DNA from: Adiantum capillus-veneris
Lineage: Eukaryota; Streptophyta; Polypodiopsida; Polypodiales; Pteridaceae
Length of the DNA: 64,000 nucleotides
Direction of reading: 5' to 3'
NCBI GenBank assembly: GCA_014529385.2
Contig: CM043971.1
Location: forward strand, 58,704,209 to 58,768,208
Shown here: in pieces, positions 9,664-21,600 of the stretch
How the letters are laid out: each line of letters begins with the position of its first letter
Position numbering within the stretch: the stretch's first letter is position 1
Notes under the pieces: generated by a model
What the model saw: the letters and a program-made list of their open reading frames with translations, nothing else
What the model was told of the DNA's origin: nothing
The model's database searches: none
Program-made: the position numbers and the translations under genes

Positions 9664-12600
9664 GTGAGGTAAAATCTCTCATGTATGAAAATAGTAGTAG
9701 ACAGCTTGGTTCTGATTTGAAGATCTACTTTATCATGGGAGACAACTTCATGTTGTTTCTTAGTGCATGTTTTTCCATCTATGCATCTGTCTAGGCATTG
9801 GTTATAATTTTATCAGCCCTTCTCCTTTCAGGTTTGAATCAGAACTTGCTGTCTTTGGAGTGTTGGGTGGTTGACCTGAGTATCAATCAGCTCAGACCTG
9901 GTCCGTGGAAAATAAGGTAATGCTATGTTTTTCAAGTAGTAAAAATTAGATTAGGCATTATAGTTGATTCCTTATTTTTCATTAAGCTTGGAGATCCATG
10001 TCAAGTGTCAAAACATTTTTTCCTGTCTAATGAAGATCAGCAATTTGCACCCTACAACCCGATTACTTGTACCATGGGCATTCAGAACTATTTCTGAGCT
10101 TGACATAGGTGTAGCCCAATTAGAAGGAATTCTACCACCAAAGATTGGGGTGCTTGCAATATCCAGCACTAGTGTCACTTTCTGCCAAGTCAATGGAGCA
10201 AGGTCATCTTTGGTTATATCCTTACAGGGACTACCAATCTGTTACGAAATATGCAATAACAACTCATTGGTAAGAGTCACATCCTATTTTGTGCTTATAA
10301 CACTTATTGTAGTATTTGAGGCGGTTCCTTACGTTTTCTTTTATGGTTCGGAAAATGTGAAGGTTATTGCTGATAGCAGTTCCATGTTGTACATAATTGA
10401 TGTGAGGGACTGCTGCCAACTTAAAATGCAGAGAATATTGTGTGTATATCCATTATCCGTTGCTCAGGTTAGTTTCACAAAATAATTGATGTGGGGTTTC
10501 AGACTTCTTTTCTTCCAAAAAAAGTAAATACAGGGTTGTGTTGATGAAGAGTTCCACTTTTATAGTGGAACTTTTCCTGTCAAGCTCAAGGAGGTCCAAG
10601 GTGTAAATTTCAAGAGTGCTTATTGTGACCAAGACTGCAACAGATGATGTGTGATTGAAATTGGGACCATAGCCAACATTGAGCCTTCTTTCCTTGGCCA
10701 CAACCCTCTTCCTTTCTTTGAAGATGTCTTTTTTCCTAAGTCTTCTCCTCTCTCTTGCTTGCTGTGAAAACCATATTGCTTGCTCCTTTTTTTTGAAAAC
10801 AAGGTTTCTATAATCATGCCAAAGGAGCGTGTATGTTGAAACCAACTGAAGCTACTGAATAGGCACTGAACAGTGCACAACCTGATTATAACGCCATACT
10901 GGCATAGCTTCAAGACACGACAAAACACTAGCACAGAGAGAGAGAGAAGCGTAGCTCTAAGAGACATATTAGCCTGTAAGGCACCCCTGGCGGTATTTCT
11001 TTCTTTATGGTTTCTTGAAGATGGCTACAGCATATAATGGCCCTCTAATCGGAGAAAACACACAACTGTATGTGTGTCACAACTGCTGTTATGGCCTCTT
11101 ATTTATGGCTTGTAGACTAGCTAAAAGCAACGCTTTTTACAATATCAGTAAAATGGTGAAAAAGAATTTGTATTTCCTTAATGACCTAAAACATCTGCAA
11201 TTCCAAAATGCATTTCATGCAGCATTAACCTTATGATGCCACATCAGCCACAGTCCGGACGATCTGCCAGATCAGCACCCATCCATTCGGTCCTGCCATG
11301 CTAGCATGTATCCAGCACGGTCCTGAAAAGTCATCATTCATTGACATACCCTCTCCATAAAACAAGAGTAGCAGCCTTTGATTACACCTGCCAAAACAGA
11401 CAGCACAATTGATCAGCAGACACTTACATCCTGCAGTTCTCACAACTATCCATCCAAGACAGTGCACCTATGGCATACACATCCAGAACTGCATCACTCA
11501 GACACTCTCTCATTATTTTTTTATTTTTCCAAGAAAAAGATCCTTCTATTAGCTAATAAAACTGCCCATCGGGCTACACACTGGCCCAGCAAGAGGGGGT
11601 GGGTACATCAGCGTGAGGGGAAACTCTCCCAGTGAAAAACTGAGATATGTACAATGTTGCATAAATCAAGATATGGGAGGGGGAAACAACCACACAGGTG
11701 GCTGGTAGTGCCATCTAGGAGCCCCATGGACCATGGCATAGAAAGGCCTTGGACGCCATAGTCGCAGAAATGCGTCACCGTGCTCCCGCATACGGTTGGA
11801 GCTGCCCTGTAGCCTCTCGAACTGACCTTGAAGTGTGTGGATCATCTCCAGCCATATATCTCGTACAGTCTCCACCGGGGGGATGGGGAGAGCCTTGAAG
11901 ATGCGAAAGCAATGGGCTCTCCATATGACCCAGAGAGTCAGGCTGCAGATAAGCTCCCAGCATAGCTCTCTATCACTGCCCCACTCTTGGGGCATAAGCT
12001 CTGTGATGGGCTGAAGTGTGGGCCGGCCCTCTTGTATCACAATCATCCTGCTAGTTGAGGATAGTTCAAACCGAACTGCTAGGCCCGTGAGGGTGGACCA
12101 AGCGGCAACACCCCAAGTGAATTGAACTCTCCTCCGCTGTCTGCTGTCCCACAGGTGCTCCCAAAAGTCTACCAGGAACTCAACTGTGAGACCCTCCTCT
12201 TGCCAGTGACCTGCTACAGCAGGGCGGGCCTCTCTCCGAGCAGCCAGAATGTGATGCCCCGGTTTTGCTGTATATTGGAAGAAAAGTGTCCCGGGGTGAT
12301 GTGCTGAAGCAAAAAAGTCCCACCAAAACCACTCCCCAAGGTCCCACCTCACTCGTGACAGAGGGCGACTCTCCCAAGCCCAAAGCCTCAAATGTCCAAT
12401 CTCAAGATCTGTCAGGTCGGATCGAGTTCGAGACCTCCGAGATGGCTTCCAAGGTCATTGGTATGAGTCCACTGGCCATCCGAGCATCACGCGCCCACTT
12501 TCGACAGTGGCAACATGGTGGGACGTGCTAGTAGAGGAGGCAGACATCTCCATCTCAATCTGCTTTCCGGGTTTACGGAGGGAGTACCTACCACTTCTCT

Positions 12601-15600
12601 CCAGGATTGGCTCCGCCATCGGGACTGTCCTGGAGTCACCTCACACGGCGGCATCAGTAGCTGCCAAGGCGGTTGGCATTCCCTCAGTTCGAGTTTTGGT
12701 CAGAGATACCCACACGCTCCCGAAGGCCATCCTTCTGCCTCGCGTGAGTGGGGGTTGGTTTAGACAGAGTGTTGAGTACTCGGGTCTCCCGAACCAGTGC
12801 TTCATTTGCAGACAGATGGGCCACTTCGCGAAGGCCTGTCCACGGAGGAGGCCTCGACCTACACCTCAGCCTCAGCCCCAGCCTGCCAAGGCTGGGCCGC
12901 AGCCACAGCCAGCGGCGCAGTGCACAGATTCAGAGCCACCCTCCGAGCGTGGGGCTCCAGCGGAGGAGGGGTGGCAGCAGGCCCGTCGCAGTCGACGCCA
13001 GGGGCCACAGCGACAGCCTGGCCCTCAGAGTGGCCCGCAGGTGCCTACTCAGCAGCAGTGGGTTCCCACGGGGAACCGTTTTGGCCCTCTTGAGCAGGAG
13101 GAGCCCCCTACGCAAGCCTCCACCTCCACTTCACCCTCGCCAGCTGCCCCACCTTCAGAGTTCCCCTCCTCCTCCTCATCCTCCCCCCCGCCATCTGCTC
13201 CCGCCCACTCCCCTCCTCGCCCATCTACTTCTACCGCCCCACCCCGCTTCTCTTCCCCTCCGCCCCCCCCCCCCCCCCCCCTGCTCCTTCTCCCCCCCCT
13301 CCTCCTCCAGTTCCACAGTCGACTCGGGAAATTGGTCCCTCGCCGGCGGCTAGGAGATCTCTTAGCAGCGCCTTTACCACGAGTCGCCTAGCGAGAGAGG
13401 GTCTGCCCTTCTTGCGACCCCCTCTGCAGATTCAGACTTCTTCCCTTACAGCCATCCCCCGTGGTCTGACGAGCATTGACCTCTGACGCCGCTCGGATTT
13501 CTTCGACTACGGGTTCACTCGCTTTCTTGGCGATTCCGCAGCAGACCACGAGGCAGCCTGCTTCAGGGTCCACGCTTTGTTCCTCGCAGCTAGGGGGACA
13601 GAGGCCTTGGACTTAGCAGTTGGTTTCTCCTTCCCTCTGTGTGGTAGGACCGAGACAGAGTGGTCCCTCGACTCAGTGGTGGGATGGTTGCATACACAGG
13701 TTCTCGAGTTCTCTCACCACATGGGTGAACTTGGAGTTACAGATTTGCTGCAGACTTTGTGGCCACTGGCCAAGTTTGCGGTGACACCCCCAGACTCAGC
13801 AGGATGTAGGCACATTGTGGTGTACTTTTTTGCTGATACGCAGTGTTTGCCTTGCTATGTATACATTCATGAGGACTCCTGGACAGAGGAGGTTGCTTTA
13901 CGCACGGCTCGCTCTACCTGGGCTTGGGCTAGGCACTCACTGCAATCTCGCCTATCTAGAGGACGCTCGGATGCGGATTACTCCCCATCCAAGCCAGCCT
14001 CGAAGATATCCCGTCTTGCTGCTGCAGCAGCATCTGTTCTCTCTCGTTTCCCATGAGGATCGTCTCGTGGAACGTACAGGGACTAGGTGGGCTCCAGTTT
14101 CAGCGACAGAGGGGCCGATTGCGTCAGGAGCTTCAGCGCTGCCTTGTGGGTGGAGAGATTGATCTCCTCATGCTTCAGGAGCACCATTTGTCTGAGAGCC
14201 GCATTCAGCGTTGTGGTCATATTTTGCGTGGACGATATGACACCTTTTGGTCAGCTGCTTTTGGACCTGGAGGTATCCAGGGTGGGGTTTGTATGACTAT
14301 TGCGGACTCATTGCAGCAGGCCATTGTGGGCAGAGGGATTATTGTGCCAGGCCCCTCTTAGGCAGTAGCGAGTTGTGTTGTCAACTCCTAGAGGAAGAAG
14401 CGACTAAGCTCCCTGAGGCCATTGGTCAGTCTAGTAGCAACTTCCCCCTGAGTATCCAACCTCTCAGTCCACAACGTAGCCACCTACTCTCTGAGCTCTC
14501 TATCTAGCAAATCCTCTCAGGGATGCATAGCATGACACCTGCCACTCCTCTGCAGTTAGAGTAAGCATCACTGGCACGTGGTCAAAGAAAGTAGTCCCTG
14601 CCAAAATGCAAAATATAGAAGCAATCTATCCTAGATTGATTCACTCTGCCTACTCTGCGGTCAAATCCGGAAAACGAGAGGCTGTTTGAGGACCGTGCAA
14701 AGCCAGCATGTTGCCAAACATCCAAAATCCTCAAGGTCATACATAGTCGTTCCCAAGCAACCAACGTAGTCCCATGTACTGTAGCATGATTGCCCCCAAC
14801 CCTGTCTGAGGGGTCCTCAAGCATGTTGAAATCCCCCCCAATGCACCATTGCTTTGCATGGGGTAAGGACTCCACCAAATGTGACCAAAACTCAGCATGT
14901 ACACTCGCATGGTTGGGTGCATAAATGTTCAGAAACCCACAAGGCATCCATGTATCCGCATAGTGACCCACTAGGCCTTGTCCGGCACACTAATGCCTCT
15001 ACCCACAATGGCTTGCTGCCATGAATCCGCAACGGTGATGAATACACCTCCCTGAATGCCACCAGGCCCAAAAGCAGCTAACCAAAAAGTCTCAAATTGA
15101 CCACACAAAATCTCTCCACAGCGCATGGTACGGCTCTCACATAAATGATGCTCCTTGAGCATAAGCATAACGATCGCTCCACCCACAAAGGCATTTCTGG
15201 AGCTCCTGTCTGAGTGGACTTCTCTGACGTACAAACTGAGGTTCCCAACCCCTGTACATTCCATGAGACTATCCTCATGAGATCAGTGAAAGAGGGTTGA
15301 TGTTGCCATCGCAGCTAGTCTCGCAATCTTCGAGGCATGCTTAGATGGGGAGTAATCCGCATCCAAGCAACCTCGAGAAAGACGTGTTTGGAGTGTCAGG
15401 CTAGGCTTACAGTCCGTAAGCTGCATCCTCTGTCCAAAAGTTCTCGTGAACATATACATAGCAGGATACACTCTGCGTGTCAGCAAAAAAGTGTACCACA
15501 ATGTGTCCATATCCTACTGTATCTGGTGGTGTCATAGAGAACTTGGCCGACGGCCACAGAGTCTATCAAATCTGTCACTCCCAAGTCTCCCGTGTGGTGA

Positions 15601-18600
15601 GAGAACTTGAGCCTTAACCTGAAGCCAGTCCATCAGTGTATCCATAGTCCACTCAGTTTGATCCCTGCCGCACAATGAGAAGAAGAAACCAACCACTGTG
15701 TCCAGGGCCTCTGCCCCTCTAGTAGTGTTCAATGTTCAAACCCAGTGGAAAATCTAGAGGAACACATCGCTCAGCTCTCTGCTGTCTTCCTCAAGTGCAG
15801 AGAGGCGCGCCTAAAGCTCAATCCTAACAAATGTCATTTTTTGGTCATTGAGGGCACACTTCTAGGCCATGTGGTGTCTGCTAAAGGTTTAGCGCCTGAC
15901 CCAAAGTAGATCGTGGCAATCTTAAAGTTACCACCTCCCATCAATCCAAAAGGTGTGCAGAGCTTTGTAGGCCACACATACTATCATCGCAGGTTTATAC
16001 GCTTGTATGCACAGGTGGCTCAACCACTGACCCGACTAACCAGTGCTACTGTCCCCCTTTCAATGGTCCAATGGAGAGGCTTAAGCTTTTGCATACCTCA
16101 AAAAACGCCTCACTGAAGCGCTATTCTAGTAGCTCTGATTGGTCTCTTCCTTTTCATGTGCTCAATGTTCAACCCCAGTGGAAAATCTAGAGGAACACCT
16201 TGCTCAACTCTCTACTGTCTTTCTCAAGTGTAGAGAGGCACGCCTAAAGCTCAATCCTAACAAATGTCATTTTTTGGTCACTGAGGGCACACTTCTAAGC
16301 CATGTGGTGTCTACTAAGGGTTTAGCGCCTGACCGAGAGAAGATGGTGGCTCCCATCAACCCAAAAGGTGTGTAGAGCTTTGTAGGCCACACAGGCTATC
16401 ATCGCACTTTTATACGCATGTATGCACAGGTGGCTCAACCACTGACCCGACTAGCCAGTGCTACTGTCCCCTTTCAATGGTCCAATGCAGAGGCTGAAGC
16501 TTTTGCATACCTCAAAAAACGCCTCACTAAAGCTCCTATTCTAGTAGCTCCCAATTGGTCTCTTCCTTTTCATGTGCTTACTGATGCCAGTCAACTGGCT
16601 GTGGGTGCTATGCTGACTCAGCCTAGTAGGTAGTACAACCTGGATCGCCCTGTTCACTATGCAAGTCGCCTACTCACCAAGGCAGAACGCAACTATAGCA
16701 CCACAGAAAGGGAAGGTTTCGCCATTATTTATTAGGGGTCCACATCACAGTCATTACTGATCACCATGCCCTGCACTATCTGCTTAATAAGCCGCAAGTT
16801 GCAGGTCGAGTATGGCGATGGCTACTCTTATTTCAAGAGTTTGATTTCGAAGTAGTACTCAGGCCCGGCAACCATCATGTCCTCGCCGACCACCTCTCTC
16901 GCATTCACATAGGTAAAGAAGCAACAGAGGTTGCAGACGACTTTCCAAATAGTAGTCTTTTTAAGGTGGATACCACTCCGGAATGGTACGGCGATGTTTT
17001 GCATCTACTATCTACTGGCTTGTACCCAGAGAACGCTTCTCTATTGCAGAAGAGACGACTGTTGTTGAAGTCTAGGCCATTCACTCTGATTGGAGGCCAG
17101 CTATACAAGCCAGGACCGGATGGTGTTATGAGGCGGTGTGTCTCTCCTCATGAAGTTGAGTATATTTTGGAGGATGCCCACAGTGGTCCCACTGGTGGCC
17201 ATTACCCTGGTCATCACTACCCAGAAGATTCTCCTGTGTGGTTTATGGTGGCCCTATGTTTTTCGGGATGCAATTGCCTATGTAAAAGTATGTGATGTGT
17301 GTCAACGCTGTGGACCTACACCAAGCAAGCAGTCAAACCGTCCTCTTCAGGTCTCTATGGCATGGTAGCCCTTTGAGAGATGGGGCATTGATTTTGTGGG
17401 TCCAATTACTCCCTCTGCCCAACCAGGTAATCGGAAGTATCTACAAGTGGCTATAGATTATGCAACGAAGTGGGCAGAGGTACTGGCAACAACGGATTGC
17501 AGTGGCAATACTGTAGCCAAGTTTCTCTACGAAAATATTTTGTGCAGGTTTGGATGTCCCCTGGAAATCACCAGTGATAGGGGTAGTCACTTTGTGAATG
17601 AAACGATTTCAACTTTGCTTCCCAACTACAAGAGTTTTCACCGAAAGTCTTGTTCCTATTACCCTAGAGCAAATGGACAGGCCGAGAGCACCAATAAGGT
17701 TCTGATAGCACTTCTGCGCAAAGCATTTCATCTCCATCCTGCGACTTGGGCTCAAGCTATCCACGGCACCCTTTGGGCATACCAAACTTCTTTCAAAGCC
17801 ACAACCAATCACACCCCATTTCAATTAGCTTTTGATTTTGGAAGCGATAGCACCCTTCGAATTCAACTCAGGATCTTCGCGAGTCAGCAGTCTGCGTGCC
17901 AATGGAGATTTGGGATCAGCATCTGTCTCTCGTCTTTACGTTCCGAATGAAAGCCGAAGTTTGGCTTCTCTGGCTCTGCAAGCAGAGCAGCTTCGTCGCA
18001 AAGCATGGCATGATCGCCATCTCACAAAGCCGAAAATAACGCAAGGACACTAGTGCTACTTTATCAAGCTAAGTATCTGAAAAAAGCAAAGAAGTTGGTC
18101 CCAACATGGCAAAGACCATACAAGGTAATGGAGATTCTACCCCAAGGGGCCGTACAATCAGCCACCCTTGAAGGAGTTCCGCTGCCTTTAGTCAATGGAT
18201 CTAGGATCAAAAGCTATCATACTGTATGCTGACGGTCAAGGGTCTAAAATTAACTGTTGATCTTCGCCGACTCCTCAACCCTAAACTGGATCTTAATGTT
18301 CCCCATCACTATCTCATACACCCTCTACTTCTACTACTTCTACTGCTTGCATGGACATGCTTCTAAAATTTGGAAAACCACTCTGTCAGTATCTCTTGTA
18401 CCCTCTCCTTGCTCTGGTCCTTCGCCGCTCCGGTGAGCGTGGTTCTAAATTTTGTAGGACTCTTTCTTTGGTAATATTACAGTTCATCACTCTTGTTGTG
18501 GTTCACTTTGAGTCATCAATTTTCGTTATTATTTCTTGATTAACACTGCTCTCGCTTCACTCTGCTTGCTTCTTTGACTGGCCTACCCACTATCTCAACC

Positions 18601-21600
18601 GACTAATGCTTTATGAAAGCTTCTGATCATCTCTAGTGCTCCTCACATGGCACTAAATTCTGTGAAGACCTCGCCCTCCTCTCGCTTGCTGGCCTCGCCA
18701 CTGCCCTCTCCACGCCTGCTGGTCTCGCCCTCCCCTCGCCTGAAGGCCTCGCCCTCGCCTCTTCGAACCCACCAGCTAGCCTCGATGTCTCCACGTAAGC
18801 TAAATACCAATTAAAAGAAAGGCTGACCTGGCAAAATTTCACACTCACCTAAAAACAGCCTCGGCGTTTTAAATCAAGATTGTAAGAAAAAAGAAAAGCA
18901 AGCAGCTCTGCAAAGCGTTTTCAGCCCAGGCCGAAAGCTAGCTCTGCAGCACCATTTGGTAGTCTCTCTCCCTCCCTCGCCATCTGGTGGTCCCTCTATC
19001 TGGTGGTCCCTCTTATCGCCTTCTCCAAATTCCTCTCTCCACCTAATTTTTGGCCACCCAGCGCTGGATAGTAATTGGAATAGCAGTTGAACACAGTTAA
19101 GTTCAGAACAGAAAAAAATTTCAAGCTCGACCTTGCTACAGTGATGTACATGTATTTAGATGTGGCTGAGTAAATGTATCTGGTTGTGGTTTAAGGAGCT
19201 CCCCTCAGTTGCGAAAATAGTTATATCAGTATCAATATCAGATGCTGTCATCAATTGCAGATTCCAAACAGATTCTCTGGTATATTTTTTCAAGATGGTT
19301 CGTACTCGAAATCGGGAGCAGCACCTCCAGTCGGAGGAAGAGTCCTCTGCCTCCTCTGGGGATAACAGTGACAGTAAATCTGACTATGCCCCTAGTTAAG
19401 AGCAACTGTCCGAGAATCTTCCGAGGAAGATTCACCCCAATTAGTCACTGTTGGCAAGGTCACCACCCTCCAGGTGCCCCGTCCTTCTGGTGCCATCTCG
19501 AAGGTACCCTTACTAATGATCTATCATTTACAGGTGCCCAACCCAGCACTCAAAGATGTGTTCTCTCAGTAGCAGATACTACACCTGGGTCTCCAAAATC
19601 TGGCTCAGACAGATTTTTCCTGCACAATTTCCAGTGCCAAGCTAAGTGCCCTCTTACTCACTTTTCCAAAACTAAATGGAATTACCCTTACAGTGGAGGA
19701 TATTGGACATGCTATGGGGATACTAAATGTGCTGGCACCTTTGCCCACCACAAAAACCTTCTCCAATCTCTCCCCTGAAGACACTGCAAATGCGTGCCAA
19801 GAACTGTTGTTGCACTCACATGGTGACTATCACAGGAATCAGCAGCTGTACTCAATTTTACAGTATTATTTTTTACTGCGCGTACCGGAAAGAGCAGTGG
19901 TTCCATCCTCTCCTGGAATATGCGATGCATTTTTTTGTCTCCACCACTGTCTTCCGTATCTATTTCACCATCTGCTCTTTAAGGTGCTACAAGACAGGGA
20001 AAAGCGATTTCGGACTCAACGTAAAGGAAAAGCGGAGAGGTTTAATTGCTATGCAGCCCCTATTATGTATTGGGTAGTGCAAATTATGCAGCAAAAAGCA
20101 GATGCAACTGCTGTTCTCACTCTGCCAGATGATGCTAAGGATGATGCCAAAGAACAAGGACGTTCCAAAATGGCCAAAGGGAAAGGCACTTTACGCAAGA
20201 GGGCTAAAGTACAAAAGGATTCGACGGAAGAGCTAGCTACACTACCCTTCTCTGAATCACAGTTAAAATCTCTGGCATCAATACCGCAAACCCAAGAGTG
20301 AGTATGACTACTTCTGTGGCCACCTCTACTTTTACATCACCTCTTGTTAGTAGTGTTGCAGGCACCCAAACACACTCTCCAGTGATGTCGGCAGTACCAC
20401 CCACTACTACTCCTAGTGCAGGGGCACATAGGGATACTACACGGGCATCTAGCTCTTGGACACCTAGCTCTGGGCAACCTGACATGTTTGCCAATTTTGC
20501 GCCTCAGGCCGACAGACTTCTAGATGCGGACAAAAGAGCAATTTCAACGATTATAGATGCAGCCATCTCATTGCAAGGTACTAACGGTCTGCATCGTGCT
20601 GTCTATGACAGTATGCAAAGGGAAGTGCGCAGCCACCTTCAACGATCGATGGATAGGGACATGTTAATTGCTCAGGCTCAAGGTCGCATAAGGATTCTCA
20701 CTCAACAGGTACACGACCTCAAACATATTGTCCGCACTCAACAAATACAGTTAAAAGAGGCAAATGATATGGCCGTAGTTCAGGAACTTTCTCTTGTGGT
20801 AAATTCAGTGTGTCCCTCATGTGCCAAATACCAATCCATAGCCATTTCACAAATATCTACAGCTACAGCTACAACTCCGAGTTCTACGCAAGTTCCTGCT
20901 ATGGCACTACAGATACACACATACGTTTCCAAAGCTCATTCAAGGGATTCTCAAGCAGCTAAGAAAACATATTCTACTATGGAGTCTAAGCCAGCAGGAT
21001 CGGCTTCCTCACAGTTTCATAGACCCTCTATAGCCTCCCCCTCCCAGTCCACATCTTTCCCTCCGCCCTTCTACAGCTTCCTTGGATTCCCACCAACTGT
21101 CCCACCTTCTCAGCCTACTCACCCTACTCAGTCTGCTCCTGCTCATGGGGTGGCCACTCTATATCCAATGTACCCTCCTCATGGACACTACCCCCACCAT
21201 ACACATGGCCTCCGTCTCCTTACCCACCCATCTACCAGCCTCCCCCTCCCCCTCCATCATCACCACCAGTCGATATCATCTTTTGGAGTTTTTACCAGTA
21301 GTAGACTTGGTTGCAGATCTTTCAGTTCTTCAGTTTCCGCTCTCCGGGACGGGGAGCAGTCTTGTGGCGGGCAACCTCTAGCAGGCTACAGTGTCACTTT
21401 CACAGGACAGTTAGTACAGTTTGGACTTTAGAGTTGGTCTTTGGTCTGGTCAGGTTCACACTGGACGGACTCGCTAGGCAGTGACACGTGGCAGGGATAC
21501 AGTAGTCTAGTGGACATCGTGGCCAGGTCACCACCACCACTCAGTGGAGATAGACTTAGATGTTGACATTTATGAGCCGTTGGTGGCTCTTTATGGTTGT

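Larger units (their letters stand above)
12375..14361 (+). mobile_element. LINE-B, 5' part (ORF1 and start of ORF2)
   Basis: Plus-strand ORF1 (12375-14056, with frame breaks near 12500 and 13390-13577) is followed by the beginning of the ORF2 endonuclease (14053-14361). The unit is cut at 14361, where an opposite-strand LINE-B copy begins. It belongs to the plant LINE type with a CCHC ORF1. Confidence 0.8.
13585..15735. repeat. Large inverted repeat formed by two LINE-B copies
   Basis: The left arm (13585-14361, plus) and right arm (14971-15735, minus) encode the same ORF1 C-terminus and ORF2 start in opposite directions. Each arm is about 0.77 kb with an interval of about 0.6 kb. The divergence visible at both protein and DNA level suggests two old insertions or an old duplication, not a fresh fold-back. 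Confidence 0.75.

Noticed and set aside
9832-9916. Alternative reading FESELAVFGVLGG with an apparent frame break in host exon 2
   Set aside because: It needs a stop codon and a frame jump. The phase set by exon 1 (donor GTGAGG) and exon 3 gives an open frame that also fits the family motif order, so no damage is needed.
13127-13391. Pro-rich proteins in several frames
   Set aside because: Frame shadows of the C-rich part of LINE-B ORF1; only the frame with the CCHC knuckle is supported.
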